A DNA stretch of 64,000 nt from Pseudomonadota bacterium (GTDB lineage Bacteria > Pseudomonadota > Gammaproteobacteria > Competibacterales > Competibacteraceae), in assembly GCA_018240295.1 (NCBI GenBank), contig JAFEGB010000331.1, positions 1 through 64,000 of the forward strand, given 5' to 3'. Under the pieces are notes generated by a model. The model was not told where the DNA came from, did no database searches, and worked only from the letters and a program-made list of their open reading frames with translations. The position numbers and the translations under genes are program-made. Positions 50,320 through 59,260 of this stretch are shown one piece after another (the stretch's first letter is position 1; each line of letters begins with the position of its first letter).

Positions 50320-52053
50320 ATGCCGCTCGCCCTGCACGGGATCGGCGTATCGCGCGGCTGCGCGATCGGGGAGACCTATCACCTGCTGCGTGACCAGCCG
50401 GAAGTGCTGGAGTACGCCATCCCGCAGGACATGGTCGATGACGAGGTGCGCCGCTTCGAGGAGGCCATCACCGAAGCCCGGCGCGAGCTGGAGGACATCC
50501 GCTCGCGCGTCGCGCCGAACGTGCCGGCCGAGGTCACGTCGTTCATCGACGCCCACCTGCTGATGCTTGAGGACCCGGCGCTCGCCGATGCGCCGGTGCG
50601 CCTGATCCGCCAGCACAGCTGCAACGCCGAATGGGCGCTGAAGATGCAGCGCGACCTGCTCGTGCAGGTGTTCGACGACATGGACGACGCCTACCTGCGC
50701 GCCCGGCGCGACGATGTCGATCACGTCGTGCGCCGCGTGCAGGGCATCCTGCTCGCCGAGGAACCGGCACCGGACCTGCTCGCGAGCCGGCTTGAAGGCC
50801 GCATCATCGTCGCCGATGACCTGACGCCGGCCGACACCATCCTGATGCAGCACCAGGGCGTGGCCGCCTTCGTCACCGAATACGGCGGTCCGCTGTCGCA
50901 CACGGCGATCCTCGCGCGCAACCTCGGCATCCCGGCCGTGGTCGGTGCGCGCCATGCGCGGCGCCTGCTCGGCGACGAGGAAACCATCATCGTCGACGGC
51001 CAGAACGGCGTCGTGCTCGCCGAACTCGACGAGCCGGTACTCGAACACTATCGCGAGCGCCAGCGCCGCGAGCAGCGCGGCCGCCGCGAACTCGTCAAGC
51101 TGCGCCGGCTGCCGGCGATCAGCAGGGACCAGGTCACGATCGGCCTGCAGGCCAACATCGAGCTGCCCGAGGACGCCCTGGCCGTGCGCGAGATCGGCGC
51201 CGACGGCATCGGCCTGTACCGCACCGAATTCCTGTACATGAACCGGCCGGACACGCCGGACGAGGAGGAACACCTCGCCTCCTACCTGCACGTGATCCGC
51301 ACGCTCGGCCCCGAGCAGCCGATCACGATCCGCACCGCCGACCTCGGCGCCGACAAGCAGGTCGACGGCGGCCGGCGCGGGCCGGTCGCCACCAACCCGG
51401 CGCTCGGCCTGCGCGGCATCCGCCTGTGCCTGAAGGATCACGAGATGTTCCGCGCGCAGCTGCGCGCCATCCTGCGTGCCTCGGCCCACGGCAAGGTGCG
51501 GATGATGATCCCGATGCTGTCGAACGCCTACGAGATCACGCAGGTGCTGCACCTGCTCGACGACTGCCGCCAGGAGCTGCGCGCCCGCGGCCAGGCCTTC
51601 GACGAGCAGCTGCCGGTCGGCGGCATGGTCGAGGTGCCGGCCGCCGCGGTCTGCGCACGGCTGTACGCGCACCGGCTCGACTTCCTGTCGATCGGCACCA
51701 ACGACCTGATCCAGTACACGCTGGCGATCGACCGCATCGACGACGAGGTCAACTATCTCTACGACCCGCTGCATCCGGCGGTGCTGGCGCTGATCGCCGG
51801 CACCATCACCGCCGGTCAGGCCGCCGGCATCCCGGTGTCGATGTGCGGCGAGATGGCCGGCGATGCCCGCTACACGCGGCTGCTGCTCGGACTCGGCCTC
51901 ACACAGTTCTCGATGCACCCGAACAACCTGCTGGAGGTCAAGCGCGTGATCCGCGAGGCCGAAGTCGGGGCACTGGCCAGGGAAACCGCCGCGATCCTCG
52001 CCGAAACCTCGCCCGAGGTGCTGAGCGCCCGGCTGGCGGCCTTCGTCGCGTGA
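50320..52053 (+). CDS. ptsI: PTS enzyme I (phosphoenolpyruvate-protein phosphotransferase)
   Basis: Transfers phosphate from PEP to HPr. 577 residues, without the N-terminal GAF domain that marks EI-Ntr (PtsP). Active-site His in EYGGPLSHTAILARNLGIPAVVG; PEP-binding ADGIGLYRTEFLYM, NPALGLRGIR, SIGTNDLIQYTLAIDR and VSMCGEMAGD. Ten bases after HPr and overlapping the next gene (GTGA). Confidence 0.97.
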   Translation: MPLALHGIGVSRGCAIGETYHLLRDQPEVLEYAIPQDMVDDEVRRFEEAITEARRELEDIRSRVAPNVPAEVTSFIDAHLLMLEDPALADAPVRLIRQHSCNAEWALKMQRDLLVQVFDDMDDAYLRARRDDVDHVVRRVQGILLAEEPAPDLLASRLEGRIIVADDLTPADTILMQHQGVAAFVTEYGGPLSHTAILARNLGIPAVVGARHARRLLGDEETIIVDGQNGVVLAELDEPVLEHYRERQRREQRGRRELVKLRRLPAISRDQVTIGLQANIELPEDALAVREIGADGIGLYRTEFLYMNRPDTPDEEEHLASYLHVIRTLGPEQPITIRTADLGADKQVDGGRRGPVATNPALGLRGIRLCLKDHEMFRAQLRAILRASAHGKVRMMIPMLSNAYEITQVLHLLDDCRQELRARGQAFDEQLPVGGMVEVPAAAVCARLYAHRLDFLSIGTNDLIQYTLAIDRIDDEVNYLYDPLHPAVLALIAGTITAGQAAGIPVSMCGEMAGDARYTRLLLGLGLTQFSMHPNNLLEVKRVIREAEVGALARETAAILAETSPEVLSARLAAFVA

Positions 52054-52826
52054 ACGCCGTCCCTGAAAGCGGCCGGCTCGATCGCGGCGACGGCCACCAG
52101 CTCGCCTGGGTGCGCACGCCCGGCACGACGCCGGGCGTGATGTTCCTCGGCGGCTTCCAGTCCGACATGACCGGCACCAAGGCGCTGGCGCTCGAAGCAC
52201 ACTGCCGTGCCGCCGGCCGGGCCTTCCTGCGCTTCGACTATTACGGCCACGGCGCCTCCAGCGGCCGCTTCGAGGACGGCACGATCGGCCGCTGGCGCGC
52301 CGACGCGCTCGCGGCCTTCGACGCGCTGACCGCAGGCCCGCAGCTGCTGGTCGGCTCGTCGATGGGCGGCTGGCTGGCGACGCTGCTGGCGCTCGATCGT
52401 GCGCAACGCGTCGCCGGCCTGCTGACCATCGCCGCCGCCGCGGATTTCGTCATCGACCTGCTGCCGGCGCGCCTCAGTCCCGATCAGCAGCAGTGTCTGG
52501 ACCGTGACGGCCGCATCGAGCTGCCGTCGATGTACTCCGACACGCCGTATCCGATCTGCGCCCGGCTGATCGAGGAAGGCCGCGACCACCGGCTGCTGCA
52601 CGCCCCCGTGCCGTATCACGGCCCGGTGCGCCTGCTGCACGGCAGCGCCGATGCCGACGTGCCGTGGCAGACCAGCCTGCGCCTGCTGGAGCGGCTGGAA
52701 AGCCACGATGCGCGGCTGGTGCTGGTCAGGGGTGCCGATCACCGCTTCAGCGACGCGGCCGGCATCGCGCTGATGCTGGCGACGCTCGAAGAACTGATCG
52801 GGGCGGCGGCGGCCGGGCCGGGCTGA
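52050..52826 (+). CDS. Alpha/beta hydrolase, ABHD10-like
   Basis: 258 residues, a soluble alpha/beta-hydrolase. Nucleophile elbow GSSMGGW, acid region LLHGSADADVPW, and catalytic His in RGADHRFSD, so the triad appears complete. The oxyanion-strand motif FLGGFQSDMTGTKA and FDYYGHGASSG resemble the ABHD10 / acyl-protein-thioesterase-like group. The substrate is unknown. Starts with GTG overlapping the ptsI stop, so it is probably translated with the PTS genes. Confidence 0.88.
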   Translation: MNAVPESGRLDRGDGHQLAWVRTPGTTPGVMFLGGFQSDMTGTKALALEAHCRAAGRAFLRFDYYGHGASSGRFEDGTIGRWRADALAAFDALTAGPQLLVGSSMGGWLATLLALDRAQRVAGLLTIAAAADFVIDLLPARLSPDQQQCLDRDGRIELPSMYSDTPYPICARLIEEGRDHRLLHAPVPYHGPVRLLHGSADADVPWQTSLRLLERLESHDARLVLVRGADHRFSDAAGIALMLATLEELIGAAAAGPG

Positions 52827-52878
52827 GGCACCGGACTACTGCCGCCGGCATCCGGAAGGCCCGGCCGGCGCGGCGGGG

Positions 52879-55311
52879 TCAGATCATCGAGCCGTGGTGC
52901 AGCCATTCGTCCGGCTGCTGCACGAAGTTGCCCTGCACGAGTTCGATTTCCGCCTGCCACAGCAGGCCGAGCGACTGCGCATCCTCGACGTAGCCGGCGA
53001 TGATGCGCGGGCCGGTGCTGCGGATGCGGTGCACGAGTTCGCGCATCCAGTTCTGGCGGCCGGGGTTGGTCGCGAGGTTGGCCGTCAGGCTGCGGTCGAG
53101 CTTGACGTAGTCGAGCGGCAGGTTCGGCAGCAGCGCCAGCGATTCCTCGGCGGCGGCGAAGTGTTCGAGCGCCGTGCCGTAGCCGGCGGCGCGCACGCGG
53201 CGCAGCAGTTGTTCGGTGCGCCGTGGCACGACCAGCAGCGTCGCCTCGGAGATCTCGAACACGCAGCTGCGCGGCTGCACCGAGACCTTGGCCAGCATCG
53301 CCTCCAGCCACTCGGCGAAGCCCGGATCGGCGACCGAGGCGCCCGAGAGCTTGATGAAGAAGCAGGTGTCGCCCTGCTCCTTCAGCCGGCCTTCGAGCCC
53401 GCGCAGCGCGCGGCTGACCACCCAGCGATCGAGCAGGCGATCGAGGCCGAGGCGGGTCGCGGCGCCGAGGAACTGCTCGGGCAGCAGCGTGCGGCCCTCG
53501 GTGTCACGCATGCGCAGCAGGACTTCGTAGCGCTCGCCGTGGTCACCGGCGAGGCTGGTGATCGGCTGGTACATCAGGAACAGCCGGCCTTCCTTGATCG
53601 CGCCGCTGATGCGCCCCATCCAGTCGCGCTGCTCCTCGCCGCCGGGGCCGCCGGCCAGCACCGGATGCAGGCGCACACGATCGCCGCCCTCGCGGCGCAG
53701 CGCCACACAGACGGCCTTGCCGGCCTCGACCGACTGTTCGAGCATGCCGGATTCGGCGCGCGCGACGCCGACATAGACGCTCGGGCGGTTGCCGTGACCG
53801 AGTTCGTCGAGCGTCACGCAGCCGAGCGCATAGGCCACGTCGCGCGCGAAGCTTTCGAGCTTCGGCAGATCGACCCGGCGCGCGAACACCAGAAAGGCAC
53901 CATCGGCGTTCATGCCGGCGATGTCGCTGCCGAGCAGCTGGTCATCGAGCGCATCGGCGAAGCGCGCACGCCAGCGCGCGCGGCGCAGTTCGCTCATGTC
54001 GCCCTGCAGCAGGTTGTCGACGGCCACGTACAGCAGCGCGCCGATGCCGGCGTCGTTGCGCGCGAGCGCCGTCTCGACCAGCTTGCGGAAGGCCTCGACC
54101 GTCGCCAGCCCGGAGCTGGCGTCGCGGTGCGTGAAGTCGCGGATCGCCGAACCGTGGCGGCGGCGCTGGCCGGCGGCATGGGCGCGCACTGCCCCGACCA
54201 GCAGGCCCGGTGCGGTCGGCTTCGGCAGCACCTCGACGCCGCCGCCGGTCAGCACCGGCAGGCGGTCCTCCTCGGCGGCGAGCAGCAGCACCGGCAGCTG
54301 CGCGAGCGCGGGCTCGTCGCGGATCAGGCGCATCAGCGTCGGTGCGTCGGCCTCGGGGATGCCGGCATCGAACACCAGCACGTCGGGCTGTTCCTCGGCG
54401 GCGGTTTCCAGCAGCAGGCCGGGGTCGTCGAGCGTGCGCACGTGACAGCCGCTGCCGCGCAGCATGCCGGCGAGCCGCTCCAGGCGCACCGGATCGGCAT
54501 CGAGCAGCAGCACGCGGTGCGGCTGCGGCTGGCGGTTGCCGATCAGCGCGTGCAGCCGGCGCGCGAGCCGGGCGCCGCCGAGCGGTTCGACCAGGCAGGC
54601 ATCGGCCCCGGCGGCGAGCGCCTGCAGCCGGCAGCGGCTGTCGGTCTGCGGCGCCACCAGCACCACCGGCAGGTCCTCGTGCAGGCCGGCAAGGCGCAGT
54701 TCGGAGACCAGCCGGGCGCCGGCGCGGGGATCATGGGCGTCGCCGAGCAGCAGCACCGCCTGCGGCAGCTGCAGCGACAGCGCCAGATGCAGGGCCTGCA
54801 GGTCATCGAAGGTTTCGGCCTTGTAGCCGTGTTCGCCGAGCCGCGTCGTGTAGCCGGCCATGCGTTCGGGCGCGTCGCCGAAGACGTAGACGCGCGGGCG
54901 GTGGTCACCGGTCTCGTCGCGGGCCGGGCCGGTGGCACCGGCCTTGCGTGCGACCGGCACCGGCTCGGCTTCGGGGCCGACGATCGCGTCGTGCAGGCGG
55001 CGGATTGCATCGGCGAGCCGCACCTGCTCGATCGAATCCGGACGTTCGCCGCTGCGCACGAGTTCGCGCAGCAGCGTGTCGACGGTGCGCACGCGCACGG
55101 CCAGGCCGCGTTCATCGAGCGAGAGGCATTCCTCGACCAGGCGTCCGGTGATCTCGCTGACGGCGTTCAGGGCCTCGGCCGTACAGGCCTGGGCCGCCGC
55201 CTGCCCCCAGCGCAGCAGCAGTTCGCGGGCCAGCGCGACGAGCTGGATGCGTTCGCGCTCGACGCCGGCGCTGACGGCCGTGCGATCGCGTGCAGCACGC
55301 TCGACTCCCAT
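52879..55311 (-). CDS. FimX-like regulator A: two REC domains, degenerate GGDEF and EAL
   Basis: 810 residues. Helical N-terminus (about 15-112), REC-like domain 1 (138-256, no clear phospho-Asp), REC 2 (265-380, Asp315 and Lys364 present), degenerate GGDEF (395-555; GMNADGAF at the signature site) and degenerate EAL (565-805). The EAL motif reads EVL (596-598) as in Pseudomonas FimX, the NLS Asn is Lys654, and DDFG is replaced by LEHF (715-718). Enzyme activity is therefore unlikely; a c-di-GMP-sensing or protein-binding role, perhaps in type IV pili, is inferred. Excellent AGGAGGTGGGAC ribosome binding site. Paralogue of the gene at 55936. Confidence 0.88.
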   Translation of the reverse strand: MGVERAARDRTAVSAGVERERIQLVALARELLLRWGQAAAQACTAEALNAVSEITGRLVEECLSLDERGLAVRVRTVDTLLRELVRSGERPDSIEQVRLADAIRRLHDAIVGPEAEPVPVARKAGATGPARDETGDHRPRVYVFGDAPERMAGYTTRLGEHGYKAETFDDLQALHLALSLQLPQAVLLLGDAHDPRAGARLVSELRLAGLHEDLPVVLVAPQTDSRCRLQALAAGADACLVEPLGGARLARRLHALIGNRQPQPHRVLLLDADPVRLERLAGMLRGSGCHVRTLDDPGLLLETAAEEQPDVLVFDAGIPEADAPTLMRLIRDEPALAQLPVLLLAAEEDRLPVLTGGGVEVLPKPTAPGLLVGAVRAHAAGQRRRHGSAIRDFTHRDASSGLATVEAFRKLVETALARNDAGIGALLYVAVDNLLQGDMSELRRARWRARFADALDDQLLGSDIAGMNADGAFLVFARRVDLPKLESFARDVAYALGCVTLDELGHGNRPSVYVGVARAESGMLEQSVEAGKAVCVALRREGGDRVRLHPVLAGGPGGEEQRDWMGRISGAIKEGRLFLMYQPITSLAGDHGERYEVLLRMRDTEGRTLLPEQFLGAATRLGLDRLLDRWVVSRALRGLEGRLKEQGDTCFFIKLSGASVADPGFAEWLEAMLAKVSVQPRSCVFEISEATLLVVPRRTEQLLRRVRAAGYGTALEHFAAAEESLALLPNLPLDYVKLDRSLTANLATNPGRQNWMRELVHRIRSTGPRIIAGYVEDAQSLGLLWQAEIELVQGNFVQQPDEWLHHGSMI

Positions 55312-55428
55312 GTCCCACCTCCTGAATAGACGTTTGCAGCGGCTGCAACGGTTGCCGGCAGCCGTCCCTGGACGTTCCGGCCAGTTTGCTACGATCCCTG
55401 CACCCCACACCAGACCGGAGTTCCGCCG

Positions 55429-55923
55429 ATGCGTGTCCTGACCCGCCTGTCGCTGCTCTGCCTCGCCGCCGTGCTTGCCCGGGGGGCGCACGCCGAGGAG
55501 ATCGGCAGCGTCGATACGGCCTTCAAGCTGCTCGGTGCCAACCACAAGATCGTCGTGGAAGCCTTCGACGATCCGAAGATCGACGGCATCGCCTGCCACG
55601 TCGCCAAGGCCCAGACCGGCGGCATCAAGGGCAGCCTCGGTCTGGCCGAGGACAGCTCCGATGCCAGCATCGCCTGTCGCCAGGTCGGCCCGGTGGTGTT
55701 CAGGGAAAGCTTCCGCGACGGCGAGGAGGTCTTCACCGAGCGCCGTTCGATCCTGTTCAAGAAGCTGCGCGTCGTGCGCTTTCTCGACCGCAAGCGCAGC
55801 ACGCTGGTGTATCTGGTCTACAGCGACAAGCTGATCGACGGCTCGCCGAAGAATTCCCTGAGCACCGTGCCGGTGATGCCGTGGCCGACCGGCAGCGTCG
55901 CCCTGCCGCCGCCGGCGCGCTGA
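55429..55923 (+). CDS. creA: CreA family protein
   Basis: Conserved exported protein of unknown function. 164 residues. Signal peptide of about 22 residues (to AHAEE), then nearly all CreA family landmarks: [77 protein letters not shown] and [14 protein letters not shown]. Two cysteines (about 56 and 84) could form a disulfide. Not accompanied by creBCD. It points towards the downstream FimX-like gene, with only 12 bases between the stops. Confidence 0.95.
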   Translation: MRVLTRLSLLCLAAVLARGAHAEEIGSVDTAFKLLGANHKIVVEAFDDPKIDGIACHVAKAQTGGIKGSLGLAEDSSDASIACRQVGPVVFRESFRDGEEVFTERRSILFKKLRVVRFLDRKRSTLVYLVYSDKLIDGSPKNSLSTVPVMPWPTGSVALPPPAR

Positions 55924-55935
55924 ACCGCGACGGCG

Positions 55936-58389
55936 TCAGCTCGTGACCTGGTGCTGGATCACCTCGTCGGGCTGCTGCACGAAGTTGCCCTGCACCAGTT
56001 CGACCTGCGCCTGCCACAGCACGCCGAGCGACTGCGCATCCTCGATGTAGGCGGCGATCACCGCCGCGCCGCCTTCCTTGAGCTTGCGCACCAGTTCGCG
56101 GATCTGCGCCTGGCGCGCCGGTTCGGCAGCGAGCTGCTGCGTGATCGCACGATCGAGCTTCACGAAGTTCGGCAGCAGCGCCGAGATGCGCAGCAGCGCG
56201 TCGGACTGGCCGTCGAAATGCTCGATCGCCACCGCCTGCCCGATTTCGCGCACCGCCTGCGCCAGCGTCGAGCAGCGCTCGAACTGCGCGAGCACCGTCG
56301 CCTGCGAGAACTGGAACACGCAGCTGCGCGGCCGGATCGTCACCTTGCCGAGCATCTGGCGCAGCCACTCCGGGAAGCTCGGATCGGCGACCGAGGCCGT
56401 GCCGAGCTTGACGAAGAACACCGTGCCGGGGTGATCCTGCTGGCGCGCATCGAGTCCGCGCAGCGCCCGGCTGACCACCCAGCGATCGAGCAGGCGGTCG
56501 AGCCCGAACTTGGCAGCAACCGGCAGGAACTGCCCCGGCAGCAGGGTCTGGCCGGAAGCATCGCGCATGCGCAGCAGGACTTCGTTCCACTCGCTGCGAT
56601 CGGCGACCAGCAGGTTGGTGATCGGCTGGTAGACCAGGAACAGCCGGTGCTCGCGGATCGCGTCGTTGATGATCGAGTGCCAGCGCCGCTGCTCCTCGAG
56701 ATCCGGCGCGCTGCTCGACACCAGCAGCGGCTGCAGGCGCACGCCGGCGCCGGCCTCGCGCGCCTGCTGCGCGGCAAGCTGCGCGGCATCGCCGATCAGC
56801 CCATGCACCGGCCCGGCGTCGGCGCGGCAGACGCCGATGCTCGGCACCAGCCGCGGCCCCGGACCGAGATCGGACAGCTCGACGCCGCCGATCGCATCGA
56901 TCAGCGCCCGCGCGTAGCTCTGCAGGTTCGGCAGATCGGGCTGACGCGTGCTGATGATCACGCGCCCGGCGTTGTCCCAGCCGACGATGTCGTTGCCCTG
57001 CTGGCGCTCGCTGATCACGCGCGCGACGCGCGTGCGCACCTGTTCGAGGCGCGCCGCGTCGAGGCGTTTCGACCAGTCGAGATAGCCGCCGAGGCTCACG
57101 TACAGCAGCGCCGACAGCGCGCCCTCGGCCTCGCGCGGATGCGCGAGCCGCGCTTCGAGCGCTTCGGTGAACTGCGCCATCGTCAGCAGGCCGGTGACGG
57201 TGTCGGCGCGATCGGGCCGGCGCGCGCGCGAGAAGTTCTGCCGGTACTGCATCGCCCGTGCACGCACGCGCTCGATGAAGCGCACCGGGTCGGCGGGCTT
57301 GACGATGACATCGACGGCACCGGCGACGATCACGCGCGCATGCGCGGTCGGATCGCTCTCGCCGGAGAGCAGCATCACCGGCGTGTTCGCGAACTGCGGT
57401 TCCTCGTGGATCAGCCGCGTCAGCTCGCAGCCGTCGGCCTCGGGCATGTAGAGATCGAGCACGAACACATCGGGCTCGAAGCCCTGCGCGGCTTCGAGCA
57501 CGCCGAGCGGATTCGACAGCGCCTTGACCTCGAAGCCGGCCGCCTGCAGGCGGCTCGACTGCAGCTCCAGGAAGGCGCGGTCGTCATCGACCATGACGAC
57601 GCGATACGGCGCCGGCTCCTGGTGGCTGATCAGCTCGCCGAGCCGGGTGGCCAGTTCCGGCGCGGCGACCGGCTTGACGAAGTAGCCGACGCCGCCGGCG
57701 CGCAGCGCGATCAGCTTGGTGCGGCTGTCGGCGCGCGCCGACAGGAACAGCACCGGGCAGAGCAGCTTGCCGGCGCGGCGCAGCTCGCTGACCTGATCGG
57801 CACCGCCGAACACGCCGTGCGGCGCGTCGATGTCGGCGATCAGGGCCGCCGGCTGGCGGCTGGCCATCGCGTGCACCAGCGCATCCCAGTCGACGAAGGA
57901 TTCGGCCGCATAGCCCTGGGCGGCGAGCTGCAGCGACAGGAACTTCGCCTGCGCCGGCTCGGAATCGACCAGGAACACGCGCGGCGCGCTGGCCGGTGCC
58001 GAGGCGGCCACCGTCATCGACGCGCTCTCGGGCGTGCGGCCGGTGCTGGCCGACTGCGACAGCGCCGCCGCCAGTGCCTCGACGCGCTCGCCGAGCGCCT
58101 GCGCGCGTGCCGGGTCGGGACGCTTGCCGCTCCAGCCGGCCTCGCGCAGCGCGGTGTCGAGCGCCTGCGCCTGTCCGGCCAGCGCGAAGCCGGCGGCCTG
58201 CGCGCAGGTGTCGGCCAGCCCGCGCACGAACATGCGCAGGTCGACCATCTCGGCGGCTTCGAAGTGGCTGCTGCGGGCGCGCTGCCAGTGGCGACGCAGA
58301 TCGCTGGCCAGCGTCGACAGCAGCGTCCGGTCCTCGTCGCGCAGGACAAGCCCGGGTTCACGGCTGGCTGGCAACGGTTCGAGCGGCAT
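55936..58389 (-). CDS. FimX-like regulator B: two REC domains, degenerate GGDEF and EAL
   Basis: 817 residues, paralogue of regulator A with the same plan. Helical N-terminus (15-112), REC 1 (136-256, Asp186, Lys239), REC 2 (262-383, canonical VMVDDD, Asp312, Lys364), degenerate GGDEF (395-550; GWDNAGRV at the signature) and degenerate EAL (570-810; EVL at 603-605, FFVKLG for the NLS box, FQFSQ for ExxE, IEHF for DDFG). Catalysis is unlikely. Both receivers look phosphorylatable here, unlike in regulator A. Strong AGGAGGGAGTG ribosome binding site. Shares the end motif VQGNFVQQPDE with A. Confidence 0.88.
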   Translation of the reverse strand: MPLEPLPASREPGLVLRDEDRTLLSTLASDLRRHWQRARSSHFEAAEMVDLRMFVRGLADTCAQAAGFALAGQAQALDTALREAGWSGKRPDPARAQALGERVEALAAALSQSASTGRTPESASMTVAASAPASAPRVFLVDSEPAQAKFLSLQLAAQGYAAESFVDWDALVHAMASRQPAALIADIDAPHGVFGGADQVSELRRAGKLLCPVLFLSARADSRTKLIALRAGGVGYFVKPVAAPELATRLGELISHQEPAPYRVVMVDDDRAFLELQSSRLQAAGFEVKALSNPLGVLEAAQGFEPDVFVLDLYMPEADGCELTRLIHEEPQFANTPVMLLSGESDPTAHARVIVAGAVDVIVKPADPVRFIERVRARAMQYRQNFSRARRPDRADTVTGLLTMAQFTEALEARLAHPREAEGALSALLYVSLGGYLDWSKRLDAARLEQVRTRVARVISERQQGNDIVGWDNAGRVIISTRQPDLPNLQSYARALIDAIGGVELSDLGPGPRLVPSIGVCRADAGPVHGLIGDAAQLAAQQAREAGAGVRLQPLLVSSSAPDLEEQRRWHSIINDAIREHRLFLVYQPITNLLVADRSEWNEVLLRMRDASGQTLLPGQFLPVAAKFGLDRLLDRWVVSRALRGLDARQQDHPGTVFFVKLGTASVADPSFPEWLRQMLGKVTIRPRSCVFQFSQATVLAQFERCSTLAQAVREIGQAVAIEHFDGQSDALLRISALLPNFVKLDRAITQQLAAEPARQAQIRELVRKLKEGGAAVIAAYIEDAQSLGVLWQAQVELVQGNFVQQPDEVIQHQVTS

Positions 58390-58517
58390 CACTCCCTCCT
58401 GACTGGACAGGCCGGCCATCTTACCGATGGCGGCCGGCGCCCGGGCGCCGGCGTCACCGGCCTCCGCTGCGGGCGCTGTAAACAAAATACACGGCAGCCG
58501 GCAGCCGGCTGGATGAT

Positions 58518-58529
58518 CTGGCAAGCCAG
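58518..58529. promoter_or_regulatory. 12-bp palindrome upstream of FimX-like regulator B
   Basis: CTGGCAAGCCAG, two 5-bp arms around AA, in the 163-base spacer between bioD and the regulator. Next to it is a short tandem repeat GCAGCCG (twice). Could be an operator or the base of a bioD 3' hairpin. No promoter boxes are convincing. Confidence 0.25.
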
Positions 58530-58552
58530 ACTAGCACCGGCACCGGCCGCAA

Positions 58553-59260
58553 TCATGAACGCTGCGCCGCAGCAGCGGCGAGCAGCGGGCGCAGGTCGAG
58601 GCCTCCGGCGGGGCTTGCCGGCAGCGGACACCATGCCAGCGTGCCGAGACAGGGCGCCGGCAGCAGGGCGATGAGCGTGGCGAGGTTGTCATCGGCCAGC
58701 GCCATGTCCGGATCGATGCGGTTGGCGATCCAGCCGGCGAGCGGCAGGCCGGCAGCGAGGATGGCATCGGCACTGAGCAGCGCGTGGTTCAGGCAGCCGA
58801 GCCGCAGACCGACGACCAGCACCACCGGCAAGCCCAGACGCTGCGCGAGCGTGGCGAGCTCGCCCCCGGCACCGAGCGGCACGCGCCAGCCGCCGACGCC
58901 CTCGACCACCAGCCAGTCGGCACCGGCCGCAAGACGGCTGGCGCAGTCTTCGATGTGCGCGAAGTCGATGCCGCAGCCGGCCGCGCGCGCCGCCAGATGC
59001 GGCGCGACCGGCGGCGCGAAGGCGTAGGGATTGACCAGTGCATAGTCCGGCGCCCCGGCCGAAGCCGCGATCAGCGCCAGCGCGTCGTCGTTGCGCAGGC
59101 CCGCGGGCGTGGCCTCGCAGCCGCTTGCGACCGGCTTCATGCCGACTGCGCGCAGGCCGCGCGCCGCCAGTGCCTGCAGCAGCGCCACCGCCGCGCGCGT
59201 CTTGCCGATGCCGGTGTCGGTACCGGTGACGAAGCAGCCGGCAGGCAGGACAGCGTTCAC
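58553..59260 (-). CDS. bioD: Dethiobiotin synthetase BioD
   Basis: ATP-dependent carboxylation step of biotin synthesis. 235 residues. P-loop GTDTGIGKTRAAVALL, KPVASGCE, NPYAFAPPVAPHLAA, VEGVGGWRVPL. GTG start overlapping the bioC stop (GTGA). Last gene of the bio operon. Confidence 0.96.
   Translation of the reverse strand: MNAVLPAGCFVTGTDTGIGKTRAAVALLQALAARGLRAVGMKPVASGCEATPAGLRNDDALALIAASAGAPDYALVNPYAFAPPVAPHLAARAAGCGIDFAHIEDCASRLAAGADWLVVEGVGGWRVPLGAGGELATLAQRLGLPVVLVVGLRLGCLNHALLSADAILAAGLPLAGWIANRIDPDMALADDNLATLIALLPAPCLGTLAWCPLPASPAGGLDLRPLLAAAAAQRS

Noticed and set aside
52894-58674. Very long plus-strand frames (over 800 codons each) opposite the two FimX-like genes
   Set aside because: Antisense shadows. 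The minus-strand frames have consensus ribosome binding sites and recognisable REC/GGDEF/EAL folds.
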